Shown here one piece after another: positions 23,122 to 33,243 of a stretch of DNA of 64,000 bases. This stretch comes from Anthonomus grandis grandis (taxonomy: Eukaryota; Arthropoda; Insecta; Coleoptera; Curculionidae). Position 1 is the first letter of the stretch; the number at the start of each line of letters is the position of its first letter. A program made the translations under genes and the position numbers. The notes beneath the pieces were generated by a model, which saw only the letters and a list, made by a program, of their open reading frames with translations, was not told the DNA's origin and did no database searches. The stretch is from positions 4,278,001-4,342,000 of the forward strand of contig NC_065549.1 in assembly GCF_022605725.1 (NCBI RefSeq), written 5' to 3'.

Positions 23122-24877
23122 ATGTCTAAAAGATTGTCAGTACATCGGTCTCGTAGCCCTTCCCGAGTTAAGAAAGCAGATCCTTCTATTAATAAGGTAT
23201 TAAGTTACCTCGAAAATATGAACAAACGATTACAAAATATCGAAAAGATAAATAAAATTCGAAGTCGTAGTCGTAGTGGTCCGAGTACGCGTAAGCGGCT
23301 TCGTCGGATCTCTACATCTTCGTCTTCTTCGCATGAATCGCGCAGTTCGTCTTTGTCTCGCTGTATAAGCAACCCGACATCCCCAGGATCGCTGATAATG
23401 GATAGGTCCACCGATAACGAGGCGGACACCGCCCAGGAAAATATTTTGGTTACAGAGGGAGCTGAATCGAATTTTGCCGGTAAGTAAAAGAAACCCTATT
23501 AATGCGGTGTTGTGTTTTTAAACCGATTTATTTATCGCGCGGTGAGCGATTAAACTATATTATACTGGCAGTAAGATCAAGGAAGCACTCTTGCATTTCT
23601 TACTATATCGTTGAGCATATGCATGGCAAACTATTAATGATAAGGTATCATTGAGTATACCTATTTTGGCATATTATAGTATCAGAGAGAATACTTTTTC
23701 TTTATGAGGTATCATCGAGTATACCTATTGTGGCATATTATAGTATCAGAGAGAATATTTTTTCTTTATGAGGTATCATCGAGTATACCTTTATTGCCAC
23801 ATAGTATCATCGAGAATACTAACTTATTTCTCTATGGGAAAAATTGAGTAGGTATTTATACTTATTTTGCGATATAGTATCAATACAAATATACTCAATT
23901 GGAGGTATCATCGAGGGTACCTGATTTGCCATACCAATGCCGACCTATGCCAACGACAGATGGTTCAAGAATAAATTAAAAAATAAATAAATAAATACAT
24001 AAATAGAAGGAAATTGTAATGTGTCAATAAAAATCAGAGGTTTTATCTTTATAGTTTCCCATTATATTTTTTGGTTTTAGCCGAAGAGCATACTTCTCCT
24101 CAAAATAATGCCTTACTGTCAGACGATGTTGTTGCCATTTTGGGACCTAAAGATTTTAACATAAAAAAATATGGCCCTAGTCTACATGACGATCTAGCTT
24201 TGCGGTGGGACAAGCTATTAGCTGAAGGTTTGTCAGACGAAGACAAAAGGAAACTATGTGAGGCTCATCTTCCACCTAAAAATTTATCGGCCATGGCAGC
24301 GCCAAAACTCAATCCACTAATCGAAAAGGCTGTGTCTCCCTCAAATGTGTCGAGAGACAATCGCTTGGCTGCAGAACAACAGCAGGTGGCTGCAACTTTG
24401 GCTGCTATAGGGCAACTTTTTAGTTCGGTTCTGTCGGAAGAGGGGGGCGGTAATCGCCAGCACATTAGTTTGCTTAATGATACAAGTAAATTACTCCTAG
24501 ATCTTTTTCATCAACAATCGAAAACTCGTAGAGCTTTAATTGCCGTAAATTTAAATCAAGAATTTCAAGAGGCAAACAAGGAAAATATTACCCCAGATGG
24601 TTTTTTGTTTGGAGAGAATTTGGAGGAGCGGCTTAAAGCCGCTAAGAATCTGGAGGTTTCCGGAAAGATACTTAAACCGAAGCCAAACAAAACTTCATAT
24701 AAAAAGCCTTTAAACTCCAAGGCCCCTTCTCGGCAACAGCGAGGGACGACACGTCGAGAGGGGAACCCGCGTCAATACCGACCAGTGCCCAAATATCCAA
24801 CCCAGCACAGGGCTTACAATACAGTGATGAACAACAACCCTCAACGCAAGCGAGCAGTTCGACGTTGGCAAACCTAA
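23122..24877 (+). CDS. DIRS Gag-like protein, two exons
   Basis: Exon 1 is 23122-23479, starting at ATG in an 'acgaaATGt' context. Exon 2 is 24081-24877. The donor G|GTAAGT and acceptor TTGGTTTTAG|CC join in phase (G + CC gives Ala), giving 384 residues. Residues 1-119 are very basic and Ser/Arg-rich (SRSPSR, SRSRSGPS) with a short coiled-coil-like stretch around 25-45 (VLSYLENMNKRLQNIEKINK). The exon 2 part contains the region typical of arthropod DIRS Gag (WDKLLAEGL; LLLDLFHQQSKTRRALI) and a basic tail. Without splicing, translation stops two codons after the donor, leaving 121 residues. The last 13 bp overlap the next frame. Gag should bind the element RNA and form particles; that is family inference. 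Confidence 0.8.
23480..24080 (+). other. Predicted 601-bp intron in DIRS gag
   Basis: GT at 23480-23481 in GTAAGT, AG at 24079-24080 after a T-rich tract, phase 1. The intron contains stops in all frames near its start. Its middle (23639-23940) holds about four copies of a unit of about 65 bp with partly palindromic words such as ggtatcatcgagtatacc and agtatcagagagaatact. Confidence 0.75.
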
Positions 24878-26751
24878 ATAAACAGGTGTGTATTGCTGAA
24901 AGATTAAAGGTTTTCTATCCGGCCTGGACCAAATTTTGTCAAGACCGTTTAGTTCTTAGCTGGGTTAGAGGTGTTAAAATACCGTTTGTAGACTATCCAA
25001 AACAGTATAATTTTAAAACTACATCTTGGTCACCTGCAGAACGTGCTTCTATTCAAAACTGCATCAATAAATTACTATTAAATAAAGTAATTAGTAAAGT
25101 CTCTTGGTGCAAAAATCAATATATCTCAAATATTTTTCTTAGGCCAAAAAGTGATGGTTCTCACAGACTGATTCTAAACCTAAAAAATGTTAACAAACAT
25201 ATAATTTGTCATCATTTCAAAATGGAGGATAACCGTACAGTAAAAAATTTGATTAAGAAAAATTGTTTCATGTGTAAAATAGACCTTAGGGATGCATATT
25301 TTCTAATTTCAGTTCACAGAAAATATAGAAGGTATTTGAGATTTAAATTTAATGGGGTCATTTATGAATTCAATTGTCTGCCATTTGGTCTCAATATAGC
25401 GCCTTATGTGTTCACTAAATTAATGAAACCTATATTTAGTTTTCTAAGAGCGAGAGGCTTTCTCTCGGTGGTTTTTTTAGATGACATTTTGCTTATTGGT
25501 AACACTTATGCAGAATGTTTAACTAATCGGAATGAGACTTTGGATCTCTTACTTAAATTAGGGTTTGTGCCTAACTATGAGAAAAGTATCTTGATTCCTT
25601 CCCAGGTAATTCAGTATATTGGCTTTATTTATAGTTCGATAGATATGTCAGTAAGCCTTCCTCAAGATAAAGTTTCAAGCACCCTAGAACTGGTTTCAAA
25701 ATTCTTATTATTAGAAAAATGTAGTATTAGAGACTTTGCCAGAATGCTAGGGAAAGTAACATCTATTTGTCCTGGTATTAAATATGGTTGGCTATACACA
25801 AAGTATTTTGAGCGCCAAAAATTTCTAGCATTGCAGAGTTCAAATGAAAACTATAATGCAACAATGAAAATTCTACCATTACTCTATGAGGATTTTCAGT
25901 GGTGGATTAAAAACTTACCAAAGGCGAAAAACTTTATTCAAATTGACTCGTTTGCAATAGAAATATTTTCAGATGCATCTTCTACAGGCTGGGGCATTAG
26001 CTGTTTAGGCAAAAAATCGCGGGGGTTCTGGTCAGTAGTTGAAAAAGAATATCATATAAATTATCTGGAATTACTAGCTGTTTTCTTTGGACTCAAGTGT
26101 TTTGCCAGCCATCTGTCAAATTGCAACATTCTGTGCCGTGTCGATAATACTACAGCATTAGCATATATCAATAAAATGGGCAGTGTACAATACCCTAAAC
26201 TCAATAATCTTTCACGCACTATATGGCAATGGTGTGAGGAAAGAAATTTATTTTTATACGCGTCTTATATAAAATCTATAGACAACTGGGAAGCGGATCA
26301 TGAATCTCGTAGTTTGGCAACAGAGACTGAATGGGCTCTGGATCTACCAGCATTTATGAAGATATCTTCATCTTTTGGCGAACCAGAAATTGATCTATTT
26401 GCATCTAGAACAAACGCAAAGTGCGGGAAATTTGTTTCATGGCTGAGGGATCCAGAGAGCATTGCAATAGATGCATTCACACTAAATTGGAATCAGCTTA
26501 AATTCTATGCATTCCCACCATTTGCCTTAATCCTAAGAGTGCTTAACAAAATAATCTCTGACAATGCAAGAGGTATTTTAGTGGTGCCTCTCTGGACAGC
26601 TCAGCCTTGGTATCCTGTTTTTCTCTCACTTCTAGAGAGAGAACCTATAATTTTTGCACCCTATAAAAATCTAATGTCTTTCAACAGCACACCACACCCC
26701 CTTTGGAGAAAAACTACCCTGGCAGCAGGGATTGTATCAGCGAAGCATTGA
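24865..26751 (+). CDS. DIRS reverse transcriptase, RNase H and methyltransferase-like polyprotein
   Basis: Open for 628 codons. Reverse transcriptase motifs: RPKSDGSHRLILNLKNVN near residue 93, KIDLRDAYF near 140, CLPFGLNIAPYVF near 170 and the catalytic FLDDILLIG near 205 (DD present). RNase H follows with acidic residues in FSDASSTGWG (about 370), NYLELLAVF (about 402) and RVDNTTALAY (about 427). The C-terminal part has IDLFAS (about 510) and FYAFPPF (about 550), the segment that in DIRS proteins has been compared with Dam-type adenine methyltransferases. The frame has no ATG at its start (the first codon after the preceding stop is TTG and the first Met is about residue 120). It is in -1 relative to Gag and overlaps it by 13 bp, so expression by frameshifting or coupled translation is likely; I saw no canonical slippery heptamer. 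It converts element RNA to circular DNA. Confidence 0.93.
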   Translation: MANLNKQVCIAERLKVFYPAWTKFCQDRLVLSWVRGVKIPFVDYPKQYNFKTTSWSPAERASIQNCINKLLLNKVISKVSWCKNQYISNIFLRPKSDGSHRLILNLKNVNKHIICHHFKMEDNRTVKNLIKKNCFMCKIDLRDAYFLISVHRKYRRYLRFKFNGVIYEFNCLPFGLNIAPYVFTKLMKPIFSFLRARGFLSVVFLDDILLIGNTYAECLTNRNETLDLLLKLGFVPNYEKSILIPSQVIQYIGFIYSSIDMSVSLPQDKVSSTLELVSKFLLLEKCSIRDFARMLGKVTSICPGIKYGWLYTKYFERQKFLALQSSNENYNATMKILPLLYEDFQWWIKNLPKAKNFIQIDSFAIEIFSDASSTGWGISCLGKKSRGFWSVVEKEYHINYLELLAVFFGLKCFASHLSNCNILCRVDNTTALAYINKMGSVQYPKLNNLSRTIWQWCEERNLFLYASYIKSIDNWEADHESRSLATETEWALDLPAFMKISSSFGEPEIDLFASRTNAKCGKFVSWLRDPESIAIDAFTLNWNQLKFYAFPPFALILRVLNKIISDNARGILVVPLWTAQPWYPVFLSLLEREPIIFAPYKNLMSFNSTPHPLWRKTTLAAGIVSAKH

Positions 26752-27689
26752 AGTTAGGAGGAGTTCCTACCGAATCGTTGGATATATGCCTTGCATCAAT
26801 CACAACTAATACTATTAAGCAGTATAATGTTGGCTTAAAGCTATGGTGGAAGTTCTGCAGCCAGGAAAAAACGAGCATTTATTCTCTATCGATTCCGACG
26901 GTACTGAAGTTCTTAACGCTACAGTTTAATAAGGGCGCCTCTTTTAGTTCTTTAAATTCATACAGAGCAGCTCTCTCACAGATTTTAGGTCCAAATCTTA
27001 GTGAAGATTTTAGAATTAAACGAATATTTAAAGGGTTCAGCGCTTTACGACCTCCTCTTCCCAAATACGACATTACTTGGGATCCAAGTATTGTTCTTAA
27101 TTATATAAAAAACACATACATTAATAATTTGACTATAGAACATTTAACTTTTAAAACGGCTATGCTTCTTGCTCTGGCTACAGGTCAACGTGTACAGACA
27201 CTGGCAAGCATAGAGTTAAGTAACATTGAAAATTACCCTGACAGATTAGAAATAAAAATCTCTAAAAGGTTAAAGACTTCTAATGTTAATAAAATACAGC
27301 CTACGCTTATCCTCCCATTCTTCACAGATAATGCAATATGTCCGGCAAAAGCCTTACTTTTATACATACAGAGAACTCACTCTATTAGGGGAAACATTAA
27401 TTGTTTATTCATAACTTTGAAAAAACCATATCGAACAGCTAGTTCTCAAACGATCAGTAGATGGCTGAAAACTGTGTTGGCAAAAAGCGGAATAGATGAG
27501 AAACATTTCAGTGGGCATAGTACTAGACACGCTTCCACATCTGCTGCCGCCAGGAAAGGGCTAAGCTATGACAATATTCGGTTGGCAGCAGGGTGGACTG
27601 AAAGGTCTAAAACATTTGCCAGGTTTTATAAAAAGCCATTAATAAACGATAAAACTAATTTTGCCAAAACCGTTTTAAACCATCCCTAA
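26703..27689 (+). CDS. DIRS tyrosine recombinase
   Basis: 328 codons in the -1 frame relative to the RT frame, overlapping it by 49 bp, with no initiating ATG at the start. It has the catalytic set of tyrosine recombinases: Arg in TGQRVQTL (about residue 163), HxxR in GHSTRHAS (about 275-278), Trp in AAGWTERS (about 298) in place of the second His, and the nucleophile Tyr in RFYKKP (about 309). A helical N-terminal core-binding region precedes it (residues 20-115). It should insert the circular DNA copy into the chromosome by crossing over, which explains the absence of a normal target duplication. No key residue is missing. Confidence 0.92.
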   Translation: MEKNYPGSRDCISEALKLGGVPTESLDICLASITTNTIKQYNVGLKLWWKFCSQEKTSIYSLSIPTVLKFLTLQFNKGASFSSLNSYRAALSQILGPNLSEDFRIKRIFKGFSALRPPLPKYDITWDPSIVLNYIKNTYINNLTIEHLTFKTAMLLALATGQRVQTLASIELSNIENYPDRLEIKISKRLKTSNVNKIQPTLILPFFTDNAICPAKALLLYIQRTHSIRGNINCLFITLKKPYRTASSQTISRWLKTVLAKSGIDEKHFSGHSTRHASTSAAARKGLSYDNIRLAAGWTERSKTFARFYKKPLINDKTNFAKTVLNHP

Positions 27690-28018
27690 GTTCTTTTAAA
27701 TGGATTATTTTATGCATTTTTTTTTATAGAGCTATAAGTTGTTATTTATAGACCTAAGAGGTTATCTATAGGGTTAAGTTGTTGTTTTTAGAGTTAATTC
27801 TTATTTACTAATAAGTTGTTTGCACTACTTTAGCAATGTGCAATTTATGATTTATTTCGCCATTAATTCATAGCGGGTTTGTAGATTTACATGAAATTAG
27901 TACATATATGAATAATACAATTACTTGTTCTTTGGGGAGTTTTGTTGGAATATATCAGATTTATATCAGAATGGTGGTTTAATTTTTCAGATTAATCATA
28001 GTTGCAACTTACTTTAAA

Positions 28019-28133
28019 CTACTACACTATTCTTATTTATGGAGGCGAGGCTGAAATATAATTACAGGATTAAACAAACTTACCTATGTGCAGTTTAATC
28101 CAGATTATATGAAGCCTCGCCTCCATAAATAAG
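28019..28133 (-). repeat. DIRS internal complementary region (circle junction)
   Basis: Read on the minus strand this spells the right terminus (matching 28294-28372) joined directly to the left terminus (matching 22914-22957), with one copy of attatattt at the join. I find no mismatch across about 115 bp. In the DIRS replication model this region templates the joining of the two ends of the linear cDNA. Confidence 0.9.
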
Positions 28134-28182
28134 CTCCCACCCCTTATTTCCCTTCCCAAATTAGTTGCAACAAGCTTGGAAT

Positions 28183-28313
28183 AAGAATGATGTGATGGGG
28201 TAAATAGGACCGGGTCTAGGGAATCCGAGAGAGAAAAAAGATATAGACTTTGGACTGTGTGAGTTGACGCCATACGGAGCTACTACACTATTCTTATTTA
28301 TGGAGGCGAGGCT
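28183..28313 (-). repeat. DIRS right inverted terminal repeat
   Basis: Exact reverse complement of 22924-23054. A right-end extension (28314-28372) follows that is absent from the left end but present in the internal complementary region. The small minus-strand frame across 28070-28273 comes from this structure and is not a gene. Confidence 0.9.
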
Positions 28314-28372
28314 TCATATAATCTGGATTAAACTGCACATAGGTAAGTTTGTTTAATCCTGTAATTATATTT

Positions 28373-28799
28373 TTATTGTTAAATACCACTTTGCGCCAAT
28401 TTTATATTATTTATGGAAATAATTCTTATCACGGAAACTTTTTAATAGTTGGCGTAACCTTGCTACGTGTATCAAACTAGGTATAATTTTAATATTACAA
28501 TAATTAACATGCTTTATAAATAATTCATTTTTATACAAATATATAGGTAATTTTTGTGATAACGCTTTAAATGGAGGTAATTAGCTTTGAGTTGCTGCTT
28601 ATCAGTAATATAATGCATAGATTAAGGCAAATACGTAAATGCAAATTATACATATATATGAAAAAAAATATTGACTTTGTTAATTAGTAATAAAGTTTTA
28701 ACATAAATAGTTATGAAGGACCAAACATTATTATATTTAGTTTCTTAATTATATTATCTGGATCATTTCAAAATTAGGTTTTTCTATCCTATATTTATA
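28373..28799. other. AT-rich spacer, nothing recognised
   Basis: Flank of the DIRS insertion. No array words, gene or transposon terminus could be identified. Confidence 0.5.
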
Positions 28800-29165
28800 C
28801 AATTAGATATAAAAAACATCATTTTATTACTATTCTTAATGGTGAAATATTATTGGAGAATGTTGGTTTCTTTTTTTGAATTGCTGTTTCTATTCTACAC
28901 CTTATTTCTCCATCTGGATTTAGATGTTCAGTCCAAGGTATTTAAACTGGACTATCTTGTTTATATTTTTCGTATTAATCTGATTAGACTTATTATTTAT
29001 GTTGAGCACAATTTTTTGTCCTTCAGCGTTTTCACTATTTAGTAGACGTTGCAGGTCTTCTAGTTTATCATCACACTGTCGTCGCCATATCGTATCGTAT
29101 TTCTAGATTTTCCATTAATGTGTGTTCCCATTTCTTGTCTGAATATATTTTCTTCTATAATAAAT
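28800..29165 (-). pseudogene. Second decayed non-LTR reverse transcriptase fragment
   Basis: The minus strand reads INGKSRNTIRYGDDSVMI near 29060-29130, the catalytic box with YGDD for YADD. After frame changes it continues KLEDLQRLLNSENAEGQKI, VLNINNKSN, a 'FKYLGLNI' block near 28925 and 'IETAIQKKKPTFSNNIS' near 28850. This is the thumb side of an RTE/L1-like reverse transcriptase, in the same order as in intact insect elements. It is only about 120 codons long, with frameshifts. It lies on the same strand as the relic at 12665-13800 but its wording differs, so it is a different family or an old divergence. Confidence 0.75.
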
Positions 29166-29645
29166 AATAAAATAATTGAGGTTTGTGACTTCAAATGAAG
29201 TCAATTTTAACTTTATTAAAAAAAAATAAAATTATGTTTTATGGAAAAATTTATTTATTTTTTAAATCGCACAGCCTAAATGCGTAAGCCAGTGAAACAA
29301 GTCTCTTTTAAATAAACAAGAGTAGCAAGGTGCTTAGACTGTGACTCTAATTCATACATTCACAGTTTAAGTTCCAAGCTAGGTTAGAGTTCTTATAATA
29401 CGTTGCAAATTAAAAATAATTAATTTGGAGTCACATTCTAAGTTTTATGTCTGCTTTAATATAAATAATTTTTCCACAGGTGTATGCCCTTGGACTGTGA
29501 GATATCAACAATTAAAAAAAAATATTTTTTTTTAAGGCTGAAATGCTTTGTTTGGATTCACAGTCTAACTACCATGCTGCTCTAGTTCATCAAAAAAAAT
29601 CTAGACAAACTTATTAGTTTGGACTGTAACATATTGAAATTAATA

Positions 29646-30901
29646 CGAGGGCGGGTCAATAAGTCCGTGACTTTTTGGATAAAAGACAGGTTTTTATATA
29701 AAAAGGTATTTTATTTTTCAACATAGTCTCCTTTGAGTTCTATACACTTAGTCCAACGTTTCTCCAATTTTTTTATCCTTTCGCAAAGATATGATTTGTC
29801 GAGGTCATCAAAATAGGCATTTGTTTGAGAGATGATTTCGTCGTTGGAGTCAAATCTCTTTCCGCCGAGCCATTTCTTTAAGTTTGGGAATAGGAAATAG
29901 TCACTGGGGGCTAAATCTGAAGATTAGGGCAGATGAGGAAGTAATTCGTAATTCATGGATTTTTGCCATGGACCCTTGCATTGTCCTGGTGGAAAAGAAC
30001 TTTTTTTTTTGGCCAAATGTGGTCTTTTTTCTTTCAGTTCCTCATTGAATCTATCCAGTAAGTTGGTATAATATTCTCCATTGATTGTTTTCCCCTTTTG
30101 AAGATAGTCAATGTGGATTATACCGCGTGCATCCCAAAAAACGGTCGCCATGACTTTATTGGCTGACAAACCCACCTTTGCCTTCTTGGGCGCCGATTCA
30201 CCCCGAGAAATCCACTGTTTTGACTGCTGTTTGGTCTTCGACGTGTTGTGGTGGATTCACGTTTTGTCCACGGTGACGAAACGATGCAAAAATTCGTCCA
30301 TATTGCGGTTGAATAACGCCAAACACTCCTGGGAAATTGTCACACGGTTGCGTTTGTGGTCGATTGTGAGCAAACGCGGCACCCATCTTGTGGACAGCTT
30401 TCTCATACCCAAATGATCATTCAAAACTGAAACTACTGAACCATGTGAGATGCCTATGGCTTCCACAATCTCTCTCACTTTCAATCTCCGATCGGCTAAA
30501 ACCATATCGTGAATTTTTCGATTGTTTTGGATGTACAGACCTCGACTGGGCGTCCAAAACGTTCGGCATCTTCCGTGCTTGTACGGCCACATCGAAATTC
30601 AGTAAACCACTTCTTTACCATGGAAATGGATGGTGCAGAGTCCCCATAATATTTATCAAGCTTAGCCTTGGTTTGAGTGATGTTTTTTTTCCGTTAAAAA
30701 TGATGCTTAATGAGCACACGAAATTCACTTTTTTCCATTTTCTTCTCAAAACGAGTGGTAGTCTGCTATCAACAGCTGTCAAACACAAACTAAATGACGC
30801 AGCTTGTTCAAATTTTGACAGTCAACTAACAGTTCTCTGTTGACAGGAGCAGAGTTGCCATTTCCATTAAAGGGCGGGAAATTCAAAAAGTCACGCCCTC
30901 G
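29646..30901 (-). mobile_element. mariner transposon, inactive
   Basis: 1256 bp between TA dinucleotides (29644-29645 and 30902-30903). The left terminus reads cgagggcgggtcaataagtc then cgtgactttttg; the right terminus, inverted, reads cgagggcgtgactttttg, so about 13 bp are missing from the right terminal repeat. The broken transposase is on the minus strand. The length is normal for mariner. It lies inside array D, and the paralogous array unit near 31495-31525 ('gacatattgaaatacata') shows the uninterrupted state. Confidence 0.9.
29711..30738 (-). pseudogene. mariner transposase (D,D34D type), frameshifted
   Basis: The start is the ATG at 30738 (MEKSEFRVLIKHHF, then a stop in what should be an open helix-turn-helix region) and the stop is at 29711 after GDYVEK. 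Recognisable blocks in order: SMVKKWFTEFRCGR; LADRRLKVREIVEAIGISHG; FLHRFVTVDKT holding the first catalytic Asp, where Glu of the usual VDET is Lys; VFWDARGIIHIDYLQKGK; NGEYYTNLLDRFNEELK; LAPSDYF with the third Asp. The region of the second Asp is read out of frame (SFPPGQCKG in place of FHQDNARVH). There are several stops and frameshifts. It cannot encode a working protein. Confidence 0.9.
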
Positions 30902-32944
30902 TATAAAGATGATAAAAAAAAGAAAAATACCTCATTGAAAGTCACAGTCTAAGTACTAAGTCAGATTTTTATTTTTTTTTATCCATGAGTAACAATACTT
31001 GAACTGTGGTATAACAAAAATGAAAAAAAAGTTCCAGGCTAAAAGTCCAAATTATTTTATTTGGAGTCACAGTCTAATGGTCCAAGCTGGTCTTGTTAAT
31101 CAAGAAAAATAATTTCTAGACAGGCATATTCGTTTAGACTGTGACATTGAAACACACATTAAGGTCTCTAAAAAAATGTAAACTAAAAATACTTTATTGA
31201 AAGTCTCAATACTAAGCTGGATTTTAAATTTATAGACAAGCTTAATAAAAATATAAATTTCGTCATCAGTGAGTCAATTTGGTTAGTTCTTAATTAGTAA
31301 CAAACTAAAAATAGGCTTAATTTAAATTTAAGAGAATTTAAAGGTTTACGCCCCTGGACTGTGACATAACGTAAATAAAAAACAAAATTCTAGGCTAAAA
31401 TTCCAAAAAATCTTTACCTAGAGTTACAGTCTAAGTACCATGCTGATCTAATTTGTCAAGAAAAAAAACGATTTCTAGATATGCTTAGTCGTTTTGACTA
31501 TGACATATTGAAATACATATAATGATTTAAAAAAAAACCCTTATTGCAAGACACAGTCTAAGTATCAAGCGGGAGTAAAAATTTTGTCATGGACGAGTCA
31601 AATTAGGTTAAACTTCTTAATAGGTTATAAATTAAAAATTTAAATTAATAAAAAATTTACAAATATATGCCCTTAGACTGTGACATAACAGAAATGAAAA
31701 AATATGGCAAAACTTAACTTTTAATTTAGTGGAAATGATTAAAACAGGAGAATTAAACGTAATAAAATATACTTAGAGATATTCATTAAGAACTGATTTA
31801 AACACAAAAAAATAATTAATATAATTCATAAAAAATTCAAAAAAAGAGAAAAAATGTTGCTTTAAATGAATGTCTGAATGTCTAATTACATGAAATTTGT
31901 AATTTCATGTAAAAATTATCATTAAATGGGTATAATTTTCGAATAATTATTGTAAAAGTGAAATTAATTAATATTTGCCTTAAGTATTCATAATAGAATA
32001 GTATTAATTACCTATTTGAGTACAAAAAAAAACACACATAAATATATAATAATTTTATTTACTTTGTATGTATGTTTGTGCTGGTTGTCTTTTTTCTTCT
32101 TTTCTCAAGTTTTGTCAAATTTATTTATATTTCTTTTCTCAAATTTATTTATTAATGTCTTACTTTTAGAGTTATCAATTTAAAAAAATATATATATTTT
32201 AAAGCAAAAAAAAGGAAGAGACGAAAATTGTTTTTAATATTAACTAACAATCTTCTTCCCTCATTAATATTTAACATGTTAATGCGCTTGAACTGCGACA
32301 TACTACGTAAATAGAAGATATTTAAAAAAATGTAGAGTCACAGTCTCCAATACCGCTATGGCTTATTTAAAAAAAAAAAAAAAATCTTTGACAGATTTAT
32401 TTGTTTGGACTGTGAACTATCAATAAATAAAAGATTTAATTGTATCAGTATTAAAAATAGAAGTACCTCATTTGAAGTCACAGTCTAAGTACCATAGCGC
32501 TCTAGTATATACAGAAGATACTTTGTTCCACAGACTTGTGCAATTAGACTGTGAGATTGTAAAAATAAGACAATTTTTCAAAAAATTTTATTGAATTGAA
32601 TTTCGTCAGTTGTACACTGTAATTGACTATCGAGCAACACGTATTCAGCGTAAGAAATGTCTTACGCCGAATACATATTATTGTTCTATGTGACTTTCCT
32701 AATAAAAAATTTAATTCTTAGTGGTTTTAAAGTTAAAAATAATTACGTTTGTTGTTACAAATACAGATCAGAAGAATACAATTTTGAGATAAGTCTATTT
32801 TTAACCTTAACAAACGAATAAACCTCTCGAGAAATTGACAAACTAAAGCGTTTTGGTGCTTAGACTGTGACTTAACAACTGAACTGCTATCATAATCCAC
32901 AAAAAAAAAAAAAACAAAAACAAGTCTGCAGCTAACACCGTTCA

Positions 32945-33243
32945 TACCAAAACAAGAAACTAAGACCGGCGGTCATTAAATGAGAGCTCCTTTAATACCC
33001 TCTCAACCTCAACAAAAACGACATGAACCATCATTTTCGTTATTTCAATTTCAAATGTCCATAAGTGGTCTAAATTATAGTGTTGGATATGTAGAAGGAA
33101 AAAAGCCTCACTCTCCGATCCATTCCTTCTTCAGATATATGTGGGGCCCCGCATATACGGTTTTATTTCACGATATGTGTTTAGCGAAAATGACGATCGC
33201 ATTTGCCAACGGGTGTAACTTAATTGGAACAGATTTGTTCTAA
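32945..33243. other. Repeat-poor island inside array D
   Basis: This stretch lacks array words and is GC-richer. An 87-codon plus-strand frame covers it (32980-33243), but I recognise no domain, and its start has no particular support. It might be unique DNA trapped between array segments. Confidence 0.4.

Larger units (their letters stand above)
22914..28372 (+). mobile_element. DIRS-type tyrosine-recombinase retrotransposon, apparently complete
   Basis: About 5.46 kb. It carries three open frames in the DIRS order (Gag; RT, RNase H and methyltransferase-like; tyrosine recombinase), inverted terminal repeats of 131 bp that I find identical, a right-end extension of about 59 bp not present in the left end, and an internal complementary region next to the right repeat. 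There is no integrase-type DDE domain, LTR or poly-A tail. The left and right limits are taken from the internal complementary region, which joins the two ends. Intact frames and identical termini point to recent insertion. Arthropod DIRS elements (for example in Tribolium) share this layout. Confidence 0.93.

Noticed and set aside
23122..23487. Exon 1 of the DIRS gag read as a host SR-type splicing factor
   Set aside because: It lacks an RNA-recognition domain, lies just inside the inverted terminal repeat and joins in frame to the Gag second exon.
28070..28273. 67-codon minus-strand frame at the right end of the DIRS element
   Set aside because: It is produced by the inverted terminal repeat and the internal complementary region.
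22914..28372. Reading the element as a gypsy- or copia-type LTR retrotransposon
   Set aside because: The termini are inverted, not direct, there is no protease or DDE integrase, and a tyrosine recombinase is present.
30111..30843. Plus-strand frames of 101 and 151 codons
   Set aside because: They are antisense shadows of the mariner transposase on the minus strand.
32980..33243. 87-codon plus-strand frame in a GC-richer patch
   Set aside because: No recognised domain, no splice sites of note and no codon-bias contrast strong enough; listed only as an island.
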